Below, one piece after another: positions 1 through 11,245 of a DNA stretch of 64,000 bases (its first letter is position 1; each line of letters begins with the position of its first letter). The notes below the pieces were generated by a model. It did not search any database, was not told the DNA's origin, and saw nothing but the letters and a program-made list of their open reading frames with translations. The translations under genes were made by a program, and so were the position numbers. The DNA is from Auricularia sp. M13 (Eukaryota > Basidiomycota > Agaricomycetes > Auriculariales > Auriculariaceae): assembly GCA_037042915.1 (NCBI GenBank), contig CM073199.1, positions 2,356,001 through 2,420,000 on the forward strand, in the 5' to 3' direction.

Positions 1-1494
1 TGCCTGTGGCCGCTCTCGATGGCGGCGCGCAGTCCGAATTCCAAGGCGACCATCTCCGCCCATCCTATGTCGCGCGTATCGCATTTCCAGCCTTGCTTGA
101 GCCGCCAGAAATCCCAGACGCCGTCCAGGACAACGCCGATGCCGAACGACGTGGACGCGTCCACAAACAGTGATACCGGCGAAGGCTCTGGCACCTCGTT
201 GATGCACATGCCGCAGAATGGCGCAGACAAGCGGTCGCGCCACCACTCAACGTCGCTAATGACGGTCGCGTTCGGTTCGTGTCGCGCGAAGTCGTTCATG
301 AAGCTGCCAGCAAACCTCGACAGCGCCGGCAGATGAGACCGTCCGTCCGGCACACACATCGAGCAGTGCACCAGCTTCCCCAAGAGAGCCTGCGCTTCCT
401 TGCGCGTGAAGCGCGCGCCACGGACCCAAGCAGCCGATGTCGCCAGATACTTCGTCTTCTTTGCCTCCGTGACCTGCACGGTGCGCGACGACAAGTCCCA
501 CAGAAAGCCGATATATGGAAACTGTTCCGCGAAGGGACGCGTCTTCTTGACGCTCCACGGCCAGCCCAGCTCGTCGGCTAGCGCGTATATGTCGCCCTCG
601 TCCAAGTCGTACGAGCCGTCGGGCAACGGGTAGCCCCAAAACGTGAAGTCATCTGCCCAGTTTAGCACGTCGTCGTGGTCAAACCTATGCTTGAAGATGC
701 CACAAAAGCCGTCGGCCAACTTGCCCCACAGGCCGCTCGAGGATGCTGCTCCAAACTGGCACGCAAAGTCCAGCGCCACTTTGCCCTTCCAATAGACCGC
801 GTAGAACGCTTGTTGCCACGGCATCACCGGTACGCGACGATGGGCAGCCTTAACGTCGAAGACCGCGACCTGCGCGTTAGGCGGCGCGCGGGCTGCGAGC
901 AAATAGCACATGGAGAACGTTCCCCAGTCGCACGAGAAGGCCTCCATGTTGATGCTCGCATTGAAAGAAGGGTCTTCCGGGTCGTCCCTCGGGTGTGAGA
1001 AGTCTTGACACACCCTGCCCTCGAGGTAGCTGCCATTCTTCGGCGCCACTGTCAGCGGTGCATTGCGAAAGTGTCCGACCAGCTTGAACAGGTCGTCAGG
1101 CGCGTAGAAGTCAGACAGACGGCCCTCCGCCGTTTCTTCAGCAATCATAGCGTCTATAACAGTCGGATATCGCTCCGCTGGGGCGTGATTGTCGTACAGT
1201 TTATACGGGAGTAGGGTACGCGCGAAGAAGGAGTCGACGGTCTCTCGCTTGAGTCCTACGTCAAAGCCATGGAGGATGCCCGTAGGAACGAAGGAATAGG
1301 CAGGAAGCATGCCAGCGTCACCCAAAGCGCGCTCCCAGGCAGCGGCCTTCAACGGGGTGACGATGCGGAAAGGATGGGAAGGAGCGTTCATAAGCACGGG
1401 GGAAGCGGTGTCCAGCGCCGGGAAATCGTCGCCGTCGACGAGCATAGCCGAATCAAAAGCAGCAGTCGGTGCCTCGACACGCGGGGACGAGGGC
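1..1494 (-). CDS. DIRS-like retroelement reverse transcriptase-RNase H (3' part beyond the window)
   Basis: One minus-strand frame stays open from about 1494 to the left edge. Reading downstream it shows FRIVTPLKAAAWERAL near 1350-1300, FDVKAAHRRVPVMPWQQAFY near 870-800, the polymerase box NWADDFTFWGY near 660-625, and an RNase H-type start LFVDASTSFGIGVVLDGVWD near 170-110. The WADD form of the YxDD box and this RNase H type are what I know from DIRS/tyrosine-recombinase retroelements of mushrooms. The recombinase itself would lie left of the window. The frame is +1 relative to the upstream Gag-like ORF and overlaps its end, so expression probably needs a frameshift or re-initiation; no start codon can be fixed. 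DIRS assignment is by family memory, and another YR or ERV-like group is possible. Confidence 0.75.
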
Positions 1495-3523
1495 TTAACG
1501 CGGGACGGTGGTGCAGTAACAGGCGCCGTGCTCGTGCGACCCACAGAGGGAGCACATGTGGCCAGTTCCAGCGAAGCGGCAGGCGGATCGTTTGCATTTG
1601 CCGACGCTGTTCCATGCGAAACAGACGGCGTTCCCAGAGGCGCGGGCAACGTAGTAGAGCTTCTCTGAGCTCCAGACGAGCCATGTCGGCGTGCACGGGG
1701 ACGGCTCCTTCTTGGCCTTGTCGAGACGGTGAGCCTTGCTGCCGCAAACGATGCAACGATCGTACTTTAGTAAAGGTGTGCCGTCCGACCGCACCGCCGA
1801 AGAGGAAGATCCAGCTGCCGGTTGCGCGTGCGTTTGCGCCGAGCGGGCAGCCCGCGACGAGGAAGAAGGAGAAGAGGCGGCCTCCATCGTGGAGGCAGTC
1901 GATGCGCGCGTGATGACCTTGTTCCATGTAGCCAAATCGAACTTGCCAATGTTGACGGGCTCGTCGCCCTTGACGCGAGCGCGCATCATGAGGTCGTACT
2001 TGCGCCACAGTGGCCACGCGTCCTCCGCACCCTCGGCGTTCGTGATGTATCGCAAGTGCGCGTCCAGGGCGACGGGGAGCCAGGACGGTGCCCCGTAAGC
2101 GCGTAGCGCGGTCACAAGTCGCGACAACCACTTCGCCCATTGTATCATCGTCATGGTCTGCTCGTTGACCTGGAGCGCGACGGCGTTCGCGGGCGCAGAG
2201 CCACTGAGTACGACGATGTGCGAGTTGCGCTCTGCCACGAGCATCTCGTCGGACAGTAGGTGTAGCGGCATGTATTGCCTCATGCCACCAAAGATGATCT
2301 TGCGCGCCGCGTCCGTGATGAAGATCTCGTCGCCAACGGCCTGGGGAAGACGGGCCTCGTCAAAGTGCCCCCAGTCGATGTCCGGCGCGTCGCCGTTGCG
2401 TGTCTTCTTCCCAGCGGGGGATCCAGCGGCGCCCGGAGAACGCTCATGTCCGCGTTTGACTAAGGTCGCCAGTCAGCAACGTGTCGCGGCATCAAAGGAC
2501 GCCCCGCGCTGCCTTCGTGACACCATCCCCAGCACTAGCGCGCACTCGACTCACATACAGCAGGAGTGCACGCCAGCGGACGTGTGGCACAGGCCACGCC
2601 ACCATGATCGCCAGGCGATCAAGGATCCGCGACAGCCAGGCTGCGCGCGGTCGTGTCTCGTCACCCGCAGTGCCAGGCACCCGTGTCCCTCGACAAACAG
2701 CGCTGGCGACTCGCGCACAGCGGAAGGCAGCGCCAGGCGCCAATGGAGAATACTCACCAGCCGCACGCATCGGCGTGACCTGGGTGTCTCCTTCGTCCCG
2801 CATGACGACGTCGTCGTCGCCGCCAGCACCTTCGCCGTCCGTCTCCCCGTCCGTGTCCTGGGCGTTCGAGAAGCGGCGGCTGCGGGCGCGCTTCCCGGCG
2901 ATGCGGACCTGCTTCGCGGCGGCCTTCTTGGTCGCCTTGGGCGGGTTGGCGGGAGCGAAGAGGTCGTCGGCGTCACCGGGCATCTCCGGTTCAGCGACCT
3001 TCGTCTTCTTCGCCGCGACCTTCTTCTTGGGCGCGACGGGCGGCTCGGGGACGACGTCGTCCTCCTCCTCTTCCTGCCCGTCGTCCGGTTCCTCCTCCTC
3101 CTCGTCTTCGTCGTCGTCGACAAGCGGCGGGATCGCCTTCTTCTTTCCCCTCGCGTTCGCCTTCGGTGCGACCGCCTTCTTCTTCACCGGTGCGGCCTTG
3201 GCCTTGACGCCTTTGCCAGCAGGTGCCTTCGGAGCCTTCGGGGCGTTTGCCTTGACCGCGCGACCCTTCTTCGGCTTCGGCGGCGGCGGTGACGGCGGCG
3301 GCGGTTCCTCGGGCTCCGGCGACGGCTCTGGATGACCCTCAGGTTCAGGCTGCGGAGCGCCTTTCCTGGCGCGCAGCACGCGGGGCTCGGGCGCGGGCGC
3401 AGGCTTCTTGCTCTTCGCGCCGCGCGGCATCTTCTTCGGCGGGGATGGCGGAGTCGGAGCGCGTTCGTCGTCGTCGCCAGGGTCGACGACGGCCTTGTTC
3501 CTACGTCTCGGCGGCATTCCCAA
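1495..3523 (-). CDS. Gag-like ORF1 of the DIRS-like element, two exons
   Basis: Exon 1 (3523-2758) encodes a Lys/Pro/Ala/Glu-rich low-complexity N-terminus with an acidic block. Exon 2 (2459-1495) encodes a helical region and ends in a Cys/His-rich module: CIVCGSKAHR, then CFAWNSVGKCKRSACRF, then CSLCGSHEHGACYC. The intron 2757-2460 is inferred from a GTGAGT donor and a TTAG acceptor that keep one frame (phase 1). At 298 nt it is longer than other introns here. The start could also be the second Met, MPPRRRNK. The C-terminal CCCH-like cluster followed by the RT frame fits the ORF1 of a YR retroelement. Function in RNA or particle packaging is inferred from position, not shown. Confidence 0.6.
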
Positions 3524-3786
3524 TAGACAAATGTGTGCTCAGATGAGACCGTCGCGTGCGCGCGTCAAAGGTGTGCGAGAGTTGCCAGATAAGCGAGCAG
3601 CAGTCGTATCACACGCGGATAGGGGCACCAGCAGCCACACGCGTCGTCTACGTCCGTCTGATCGTCCTGGTCCTCTGACAACTGGCAGCCAAGTGGTCGT
3701 AGGTTCGCCGATGGCAACCCGAAAGAAACCAAAGCAGAGGCGACTAAATCCAGCGAGATTTCACCCTGTATGCGCAGGGTGATGGT

Positions 3787-3832
3787 GGCGGAGCGGACCA
3801 GAAGTCAATGCTTCCGAGTGGTCCGCTCCGCC
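3787..3832. repeat. Perfect 14-bp inverted repeat (hairpin)
   Basis: GGCGGAGCGGACCA at 3787-3800 is followed after 18 nt by its exact reverse complement at 3819-3832. It lies just where the similarity to gypsy Pol fades. It could be a deletion scar, a terminal repeat remnant or chance. Confidence 0.6.
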
Positions 3833-3839
3833 GGCACAA

Positions 3840-4980
3840 GACGCGTTTCTCGTGTCTCTTCGACCGAGAAACTGCAGTTCAAACTCCCGGTATGCTTCCG
3901 GTACGATCTCCTCGAATGAACGCGCACGCTTGTCCATCGCCTGCTCGGCCAGCTCCTGGGACTTGGTGCCATGTGCACGGATCTCCTCCCCGCGCGGCTG
4001 CATGAAGGCAGCAAGGACTCTATGGCCCTCCTCCCAAGATTCATCCCATAACGCATCGTCGTCGTCGTCGTCATGCAACACCGACGGTAGCGTCTCTCCA
4101 GGTGCGTCCTCCGCGTCCAGCCCACGGACTCAGTGCAACCTCTTCCAGGTCTTTATCCTCCTCAACCTGTCCTCCGGCTCTGCAGCAGCTACTCCAGCAG
4201 GGTTGGCATTGGTGTGCTTGCCCACCACTGACTGGCGCTTGTAGGCAGGGGACCTGGCTCCACCGATGATGTCATTGGGTGGGGCGCCTGAGGTGGGCCA
4301 ACTGGCAGGTCTGCACGGTGGCCTGCCAATTGGTGTCACAGCCACAGTCTGCTGCTGGTCCGACCCCACAGTGTTTGCACCTGAGCGTCCGCACTCGGGT
4401 GGACACCGGGACATGGCGACCTTGCCAGTAGCCCAGTTTATATCTGGGTTGTGGCGCTTAAGCCAAGTGAACCTGAGGATGACGTCAGTCTTTCCTAGGG
4501 AGCACACAGCAAAGACAAGTCGCTCCACATGCTCTCCATATCGCAAAATAAGCTCACACTCCTCAGTGATAGAGCCTCCCTCGTTGAGCGTGCCATCCAC
4601 GTTGTAGACAGGGATGGGTCTCTCCAGCCGGCGCGTCTTAAGACCGTGCGCGTGTACGTACTCCGTGTAGATAAATTCAGACGTTGCTCCACAGTCCACG
4701 AGCGCACGAGTGCCGGTGGTGATGCGGTCGTCTAAGGCCTCGATCTGGACCTTGAGCGTAAGGGATCTTGCAAGATTAACGGTGCGAATATAATAACGCT
4801 CAGAGAGCGGAGGGAAGTTTGACGCATTAACGCCTTTGGGGAAAAGTGCAGAGCGAACGAGATCTCTAGGTTCATCATCGTCGGAACTACAAGCTTCAAC
4901 CTCCAGAAGACTAAAGCGATTGGCACCACGAGGTGCGTCTTTACTCGTGGGCCTCTTCAAAAACCTCGTTGGGCGGCAAG
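3840..4980 (-). pseudogene. Ty3/gypsy pol fragment: retropepsin-type aspartic protease plus start of the RT linker
   Basis: The minus-strand frame 4980-4130 encodes LERYY-type leader sequence, then LVDCGATSEFIY, the retroviral-like protease active site in its usual DCGATS form, then ILRFTWLKRHNPDINWATG, the conserved protease-to-RT linker of fungal gypsy elements. The frame stops at 4130. The next piece, FEEIVPEAYREFE (3761-4081 in another frame), matches the segment just before the RT domain, after which similarity is lost. RT, RNase H, integrase and 3' LTR are absent. The piece upstream of 4980 is the continuation of the gag fragment at 8453-8970, separated by the LINE insertion. Confidence 0.8.
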
Positions 4981-4994
4981 GTCTTCGGGGTGGG
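4981..4994. repeat. Left copy of 14-bp target-site duplication of the LINE
   Basis: GTCTTCGGGGTGGG at 4981-4994 is repeated exactly at 8453-8466. Flanking bases differ (g/a before, g/c after), so the duplication is exactly 14 bp. It bounds the LINE insertion in the gypsy gag-pol junction. Confidence 0.9.
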
Positions 4995-5526
4995 GAGAGA
5001 GAGAGAGAGAGAGAGAGAAATTCTTGAATTTTAGACAGCGTAAGCAGGCTACAAATACAGAGCCAAGACGCTGTGGTCTGTACAAAGTACATTCCAATGG
5101 GTCGACATGGGGCAGGCAAGGGGGGGTCGTAACAGGGGTGTAGAGGGATCTAGTGCAAACTGGTGTGGATTCTGGGTGTAACAAAGTTGTGAGCGCAGTT
5201 TTAGGGCATGGCGGTATAGGGGCATGGGGGCATAGAATAAAATAAAATAAATAAACAAACATTCCATAACTTCATGTGCCTCATCAGCACATGAAGTGAC
5301 CAGCTCGCCAATAAGCAAGCAGATGTTAGCAAGTAGGCAGCTGCATGTGGCCCTTTAGGGCCACTATGAGTGTATCTCTTGAGACACTCATGAAGGGTAT
5401 CTTAGAGACCGATAGAGGGTAGAGGGCAGAGTCTGGATGGGTGGGGCTGTAGCCTACAGACAAAGGCGCACCGCAACATGGTCAAAGCCATGTGGAGCCA
5501 CGGCGCAGCTCATGGTCCTCCCAACC

Positions 5527-6735
5527 CTAATGGTCCTGCGGCGGTGGTTCACCAGCTTTGGTGAACGCACCCGACGAGTGAATGAATTTGGCCAAGGCAG
5601 AGATGCCCTTGCGCGTGCTGAGTAGCGCATGTGTCCCAAGCAAGTCAGGCTTGAAGGAGGCAAAGTGGTGATAGTGCTCGTCATGGCACTCGCAATCTCG
5701 AAGGATATGATCGCGTGTCTGCAAGTGGTGTCCACAAGGGCAAGTCACATCTTCAGTGGGAACATGGCGCTGATAGTACTCGCCCATGAACGCATGTCCA
5801 AGGCGGCACTGCATGACCAGTCCATAAAGACGGCGAGGCAGCTCACCAAAGTGAGGTGGAGGGCGCCTCTTGGGTGGCCCATAGGCTGCCCTGGCATACA
5901 AACCCCGAGGAGGTGACTCTGCCCACTCCTCTATCCAAGTCTCCATGACACGCTCCTTGGCACGTCTTTTGAGGTGGGACACAGTGGCCCATGAGGGACC
6001 TTGCATGCGAGCTGCCTCCTTGGCTAACTCATCTGCACGCTCATTGCCCCTTATGCCAATGTGGCTGGGGACCCAAGAGATGGTCACCTCATGAGAAGCA
6101 TCAGCAGCAAGGAAGTCACGAGCATGCTCGCAGAAAGAAATGGAAAACTGCTGGGCAGAAGCAGGACGCTCCTTGACAATGGCCTCAACAGCTGAAGAGT
6201 TGTCAGCAAAGAAGTGAAGGTGGGAGGCCGAGCCCATGGGCAAGTCCATGTAATGGGCAACATGGTCCATGGCAGCAGAGAGGGCATGCATCTCAGCATC
6301 ATAGACCTCTGCCTGGGACCCCATAGGGATGCGACCGCAAGACTGCTCCTGGCCCTCCAGGTAGGTCACAAAAGCTGCACCAGTCCTGCGACCAGTTGGA
6401 GTGTCTAAAAGGGAACCATCAGTGTAGATCAGCAGGTTTGCAGAGCTGAGTTCCAGCATCTGCACAAGTCTGACATGGGACTCTGCAGCATCAGCCTTGC
6501 TGACACCCTTTGGCACAGGCCTGAGGTGGATGCGACCTGGAAAAGCTGCAAGCAGAGAAATGGCCCATGGGGCAATGTGGAAGGGCTCAATACGCTCATT
6601 GCCAGGTGAGGTGAGCTTGGCAAGGTAGCGAAGAGAGGAGCGAGTTTGACCACGCTTGTGAACCACTGGTGGCTTCTCCATTGGAGACTGGTGCCAGGCA
6701 GGGTGCAGGCGCTGCAAGACAGGAGGACTGCAAGG
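5527..6735 (-). pseudogene. LINE RNase H and C-terminal zinc motif (3' part of the same ORF)
   Basis: This frame carries the RNase H signature LLIYTDGSLLD, followed by EVYDAEMHALSAAMDH, FFADNSSAVEAI and ISWVPSHIGIRGNERADELA, so the catalytic D, E, D and the HxxxxGNExAD box are all visible. The C-terminus has CPCGHHLQTRDHILRDC, the CCHC-like motif that ends Tad1/jockey-type polyproteins. It is joined to the RT part by frameshifts and ends at 5527. The 530 bases to the insertion end (4995) are 3' untranslated sequence. Confidence 0.9.
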
Positions 6736-6856
6736 CCCAACCTGTGCAGGCGAGCAGCAGCAAGGTCATCGGCCTTGTCTAGCACCAAATGAATAGGTGG
6801 AATAGCTGCCTCCAACTCCAGAGCATAAATGGGCCAAGTCTTGAAGACAGCAGAGA

Positions 6857-8440
6857 TCATGCGCGACACAAGTTCTGCACACGCATGAGCTTCTCAGCTT
6901 GCCATGCCCTTTGCATCCACCATACTGGTGAAGCATAGAGGAGAATGGGGAGAATGCAGGAGATGTACAGCCTGCGCATGTGTCCCTGGTGGAGACCACG
7001 CACAGTGTTGGCCAACATGCGCAATCCCATGGCTGCCTTGCGCGCCTTGGCACAGGCCTTATCCACATGTGCGCGATAGGTCAACTTGGGGTCAAAGAAG
7101 ATACCCAGCCAGCGTACAACTGGGAGAGGGCGCAGGCGAGCAACCTGGCCCTGAGCATCAGTGTAGGCCATGGCCAAGTCATCATTGGCAGCAATGTCAG
7201 CAAAGGAGCCATCCTTGCGACGCCAGGTGTGGTGCATAAGCTCACACTTGTCCAGGTCAGGCTGAAGACCTGCCAGGTTGAACCACTCCCGAATAATGCA
7301 GAAGCAGAAGCGCAGCTCAGCAGTGTTCAGCTCCAGGCTGTCAGAGTGCACAGTGCATCTCCCATCATCCACATAGAGGAAGAGGGTGGGTGCCACAAAT
7401 GTGGGATTGAGCTGGCGCATCTCTGCCTCGCGGGCAGCTCGCCTCTGCTGCATGAACTCAATGAGCCCAGTAGAGTAGAAGGCAGAGAGGATGCCAGAGA
7501 CTGGAGAGCCCTGAGGCACTCCATTCTCAACTGGCTTACAGCTGCTGACTCTACCATCCAGGCAGATGGATGCCTCTCTGTCCTGCAAGAAGGATGCAAC
7601 CCACTGCACAATGGGCAGAGGCACACGCTTCTCTCGCAGGACCAGAAGCAGACGCTGGTGGTTGACAAAGTCAAAGTAGCCCTTGATGTCAAAGGTCAGT
7701 GAACTAGTCACGAAACCCTTGTCACGAGCAGTCTGCACATCATGAGTGTAGCACAGAGCAGCATCCACAGTGGAGGACGCAGGCATGGCCCCAAACTGGT
7801 TGGGGTGCACAAGACCCATGGCAGATGCCATGTAGGTCAAGCGCTTTGCCTGAATGCGCTCCAAGACTTTTCCCAAGCAGACAAGCAAGGTGATCAGTCT
7901 GTAGGACCTTGGATTAGACCAATCAGTCTTGCCAGCTTTCTTGAGCACATATGCAATGGCTCGTCTCCAGCGGCGAGGGTGGTAGCCCCAAAGAGCACAG
8001 CGCGCAATGAGAAGATAAATCTCCTCCTGTGCCACATCCCAAGCCCAGCGCATCCCAGTGTAGGGAACTCCCTCATCACCAGGCGCTTTCTGGGGGTTAG
8101 GTCCAAAGATGCCTTCTCTCACCTCCTCCAGAGTGACCTCCCTGTAGGGAATGTCTTCTGGGTGTGGTGTGGTCAGGTCTGGCTCGTCCAGGCCCTCTAT
8201 GTGAGGAGGGCGCTGGTACAAGGTCTCGCGCAGTGCATCACACTTCTCAGCATGAGTGCGTGCGCGCAAAGGTACCATCTGGGCGACGAATGTCAGGAGA
8301 ACGGTACCCCCGACGTCCCTGGGACCACTTGCGCATGTCCCAGATGTCATCCACAGTGGCATCCTCCACTACCTTGTTCCAGTAGTCACGCTTGGTGCGC
8401 TTTACCTGGCGACGATGGTAGTTACGCTCCCTGGCTGCAG
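6857..8440 (-). pseudogene. LINE reverse transcriptase (frameshifted)
   Basis: The frame opens around 8440 with RERNYHRRQVKRTKRDYW and shifts frame near 8255. It continues through KAPGDEGVPY, NPRSYRLITLL, FDIKGYFDFVNHQRLL, NGVPQGSPVSGILSAFY and FLYVDDGRC, the ordered RT boxes of a non-LTR element with an intact YVDD catalytic box. It then runs to LPILLYASPVWW and breaks again near 6860. The continuation in other frames reaches the RNase H region. At least three frameshifts (about 8255, 6865, 6735) make this copy inactive. Confidence 0.88.
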
Positions 8441-8452
8441 TTGCAGTCAGGA

Positions 8453-8466
8453 GTCTTCGGGGTGGG
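8453..8466. repeat. Right copy of 14-bp target-site duplication of the LINE
   Basis: Identical to 4981-4994. It is part of the gag reading frame that encodes PTPKT on the minus strand. Confidence 0.9.
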
Positions 8467-8970
8467 CTCGGCTGCTGGTTTGGCTGCGTGTGCTGTGCGG
8501 ATGGCTTCCGCAACAGCCTGGTTGATGAAGCGGACCATGTGCGGGCAGGCCGGGTCACCTCGGAAATGGCCAGTCTCGCCACATGCGTAGCACTTGCGCT
8601 CGCCATGGGAAGCGTTGGGGCAGAAGCGGGCCTTGCCGCGGTCGACGTCCATGGGGATGATGTCAGGCTCCTTTGGCGCGGGGGACGCTGGAACCTGTGG
8701 AGCAGGAGCAGGTGCTTGACGAGGTGCAGGGCGAGCGGCAGGGGCAGCCGGGACATGTGCAACAGCCTTGAACGACAGCTGCTCCTGATGCTGGAGGTCA
8801 AGCTGAGTAACCTCCTCGTACAGCTCCTTCAACGTGGTAGGGGTGTGTCGCAGATTGTACACCTTGTTCAAGAGGGCAGATTTGAGGCCTTTCTTGAAGA
8901 GGCGCATGAGGGTGCGGTCGTTGTGACCCGAGAAGGGAGCATGCTCCTGGAACTCAGAGATGTACTCATC
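8453..8970 (-). pseudogene. Gypsy gag, middle and C-terminal part with CCHC zinc knuckle
   Basis: Read from 8970 down, the frame begins DEYISEFQEHAPFSGHNDR, continues RLFKKGLKSALLNKVYNL, passes an Ala/Pro-rich linker, and has the zinc knuckle CYACGETGHFRGDPACPH near 8600-8550. This is the usual C-terminal half of fungal Ty3/gypsy Gag. It is cut at 8453 by the LINE and at 8970 by the EnSpm element. The matching N-terminal half ends at 17439, where the frame would read SAD directly into EYISEF, so both halves come from one gene. Confidence 0.85.
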
Positions 8971-8984
8971 TGTCTCAAAAAGTG

Positions 8985-10965
8985 CGAAAGGCCGATCGGG
9001 CCAGACAAAGCCAGATAACTAGATCTGGCCAGATCTTGCACCAGCATGGGTCAGATCTGGCAAAATCTGGCTCGTTCGGGCAAGATCATGTATACAGTGA
9101 GAATACAACAAGGAATCGGAAATTGTACTTGAACGACATATACGAGCATTCATTCCGCCTTTTGCACTGAGTATCTACAGCCATTTGCCGCGGTCGGCCC
9201 GCGGAAACAGCTCACCGCTCATTCGGCCGCAACAGAAACTGAGAAAGGATATTCCATGCGCCAGGCGTGACCTGAAAGCAGGATATGTCAATGCCAAGCC
9301 AAAGAAGAGGGCATGAAAGTCTCTGATGAGTCGAATTTGGGCGGCGTACGTTTGGCATCCTTCGGAGCAAAGCAGCCACATCACCATGGCCATTGACCAG
9401 GTCAAGCGGAAAATTGACGTCGCCACGAGCTGAGCTGGAGTGCGAGGAGGCATGCGGTGAGGACATGGCATACAGTAGGAGGCCATACCTGGTCGGTGCA
9501 CCGCATTGTCCTCATCCGTGCGTTTGTTGCCGACTCGCCGTCGCCCAGCACTGCAGCAGGTGAATCATCTCCACAGTCGCCATGCCCGCCTTCGGCCAGT
9601 GCCAAGGACCAGGTTTCCACCCACATGGGCGTAGCGTGAGGCTCGTTACATTTGGAGCCAGGCTGGCGGTAACTCGGAGTGCAGTGCCGCAGTGTGGAGC
9701 GGGTTTGTTAAGCCTGCTGTGCCTTGGGGGTTTGGTTGCAAGGATAGTCGAACGTCCGGGCGCAGAGAACGCTCGAACGAACAACTAGAGCCTTCGGTGC
9801 GTTATTGAGCACACCGGCTACGTCAAGTAGCACGACCAAAGGGACCACCACTGCGGGAGATGCCGCGCATGAACGGACGGCGGAGCCCAGCTCACTTCTG
9901 GGTTCCAGCCTTTACCCTGCTGAATCCGAACACGGCCGAACCCGCCGCTGAATTTCCGCACATCTGCGTTCAGCAGCAGAGCTGCTGAACTTCTGCAGCC
10001 AACACGAGGCGACATGGTGCGTGGCTGGCTCTGCACTCGGAGTCGCCCTCTTTGCTGACTGCCGACGCAGCCCTGAACAAACGCGCTGCAGCCTCTCGTC
10101 GCCTCATCGACGTGCCACTGCCCGCCGCTACGCCTCGGCGGTCAGTGTCGGGGGTGTGCTCAACAACATCGACGTCAACAATCTGCGCGGAACCGCAGGC
10201 ATCGCATCTGCTGCCAGAGCGATGCCGTCGACGTCCCAGCCCAGGCAAGACGCCCCGTCGCCGCCGCCCCGCACACCCAGGCCACCGCTCATCGCCTACC
10301 GCTGCTCTCGTCCAGCCTCGTCGCGCACAATCCGCTCGGCGCACCCATGCGCCGTCCATGACGGTTCGCAACAGCACGCTGGCCACATGCCCGCATCGCG
10401 GACGTGAGCACAAAGTCGGGCGTTATGCTGGTCGCGACGCGCAACCAGAGCCCACCGTCTCTGGCGACATCCACGAGCCTGGACCCGCTCTGCACAAATC
10501 GTCGCGTGCTCGGCGGTCGCAAGACATTGCTCGCGGCTCTCGAAGGAGCTGCATGGGAGTTGCTCCCCGCTCGTGACGCCCACTGTCTTCGGGGAGCTCA
10601 TGCGCGAAAGACCCCGTCGCCCGTCTCGTCACCGTCTCCGAGCGCGCCCGACGCTCGCCCAGGCCCAGCGTCGCCCACTGCCACACTGATCGAGCTCACG
10701 GCGACTGTCAGCGCCGCCTGCCGCCTGGCCGATGGTGCGGTGCTGAGGTCTACGACAACGGGGACATGGGCCAGCACGGCGCTGGATCGGCGGCGGTCCC
10801 ACCGCGGGCGAAAACCGTCCGCATGCTGCTCGCGTCAATCCGTGTTGTACTCCCAGCAGGCGTCGGCAATTGGCAGGCGGCCGCTACAGTACGGGTTTTG
10901 TATTTCTTGTGCCACATCTATGACATGCGTGCGTTCGCTTTCTGCCTCTCCATCGCGTGCAACTG
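8985..10965. other. Non-coding part of the EnSpm element
   Basis: After the subterminal repeats (about 8985-9090) this 1.9-kb stretch has only short overlapping frames with biased composition. I recognise no domain, splice-compatible gene or RNA in it. The GC-rich part from about 10000 to 10900 has long but meaningless frames on both strands. It may hold further degraded parts of the glutaminase-like gene that ends at 11245. Confidence 0.5.
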
Positions 10966-11245
10966 AAAACGGCAACGCGAGCAGAGACGGCGTGGTACAA
11001 GCAGAATATGGGCGGCTATGGCATCCCGCTCGATATGCGGCACGCGTGGACGAAGAGCGGTACGCCCTCCGTCACTGGCCTTTTTTTACTGGAAGCTCAT
11101 GCGCGGGAATACAGATTGGGAGATCTGGACGGCCGCGGTCTCGAATAACCAGCTGCGCAGTGCGCTCGTAGATGCTGTGGTTCGGTACGCATATGACGCT
11201 GGACCCGGACATTCTCAACTTGTATCCACCCACGTTGTAGGCTAA
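10966..11245 (+). pseudogene. C-terminal fragment of a glutaminase A-like gene inside the EnSpm element
   Basis: Two exons (about 10966-11059 and 11115-11245, intron 11060-11114 with a GTACGC donor and ACAG acceptor) give the string TAWYKQNMGGYGIPLDMRH, then AWTKSDWEIWTAAV, ending at TAA 11243-11245. The run YGIPLD.RH..TKSDWEIWTAA is the C-terminal signature of secreted fungal glutaminase A (GtaA-type) proteins as I remember it. Only about 75 residues are recognisable of a protein usually near 700. No N-terminal exons were found upstream, so this is most likely a captured, truncated host gene. The retained intron argues for capture at the DNA level. Confidence 0.6.

Larger units (their letters stand above)
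1..3523 (-). mobile_element. DIRS-like (tyrosine-recombinase type) retrotransposon, left-truncated by window
   Basis: The Gag-like ORF1 and the overlapping RT-RNase H frame form one minus-strand transcription unit that continues off the left edge. No terminal repeat was found at the right side between 3524 and 3770, so the 5' boundary of the element is not defined. Both ORFs look intact, which suggests a fairly young copy. Confidence 0.6.
4995..8452 (-). mobile_element. 5'-truncated Tad1-like LINE inserted in a gypsy element
   Basis: The element lies between two identical 14-bp copies of its target. On the minus strand it starts inside the region just upstream of the RT (no endonuclease domain is present) and contains RT, RNase H and a C-terminal Cys/His motif. 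It ends with a (TC)n tract, seen as gagaga at 4995-5020 on the plus strand, in place of a poly(A) tail. 5' truncation and long target duplications are typical of target-primed reverse transcription. The RT-RNase H-zinc knuckle order matches the fungal Tad1 clade. Confidence 0.88.

Noticed and set aside
1388-2140. Long minus-strand frame starting MGEVVVATCDRATRLRG overlapping ORF1 and RT
   Set aside because: Arg/Leu-rich composition and overlap with the recognisable ORF1 frame mark it as a shadow frame.
2153-3335. Two long plus-strand frames opposite the Gag-like ORF
   Set aside because: They mirror the Lys/Pro/Glu-rich low-complexity sequence of the minus-strand gene and have no family features.
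5160-5260. AT-rich aataaaataaaataaa tract at 5235-5255 as a LINE poly(A) tail
   Set aside because: It lies on the wrong strand and inside the element. The target duplication shows the real end at 4995 with a TC tail.
6980-8590. Long plus-strand frames opposite the LINE RT
   Set aside because: Antisense shadows of the RT ORF; no domain.
10052-11171. Long plus-strand frames of 170-255 codons in the EnSpm element
   Set aside because: Arg/Ser/Pro-rich random-looking translation in GC-rich DNA. Only the short glutaminase-like exons at the end carry family sequence.
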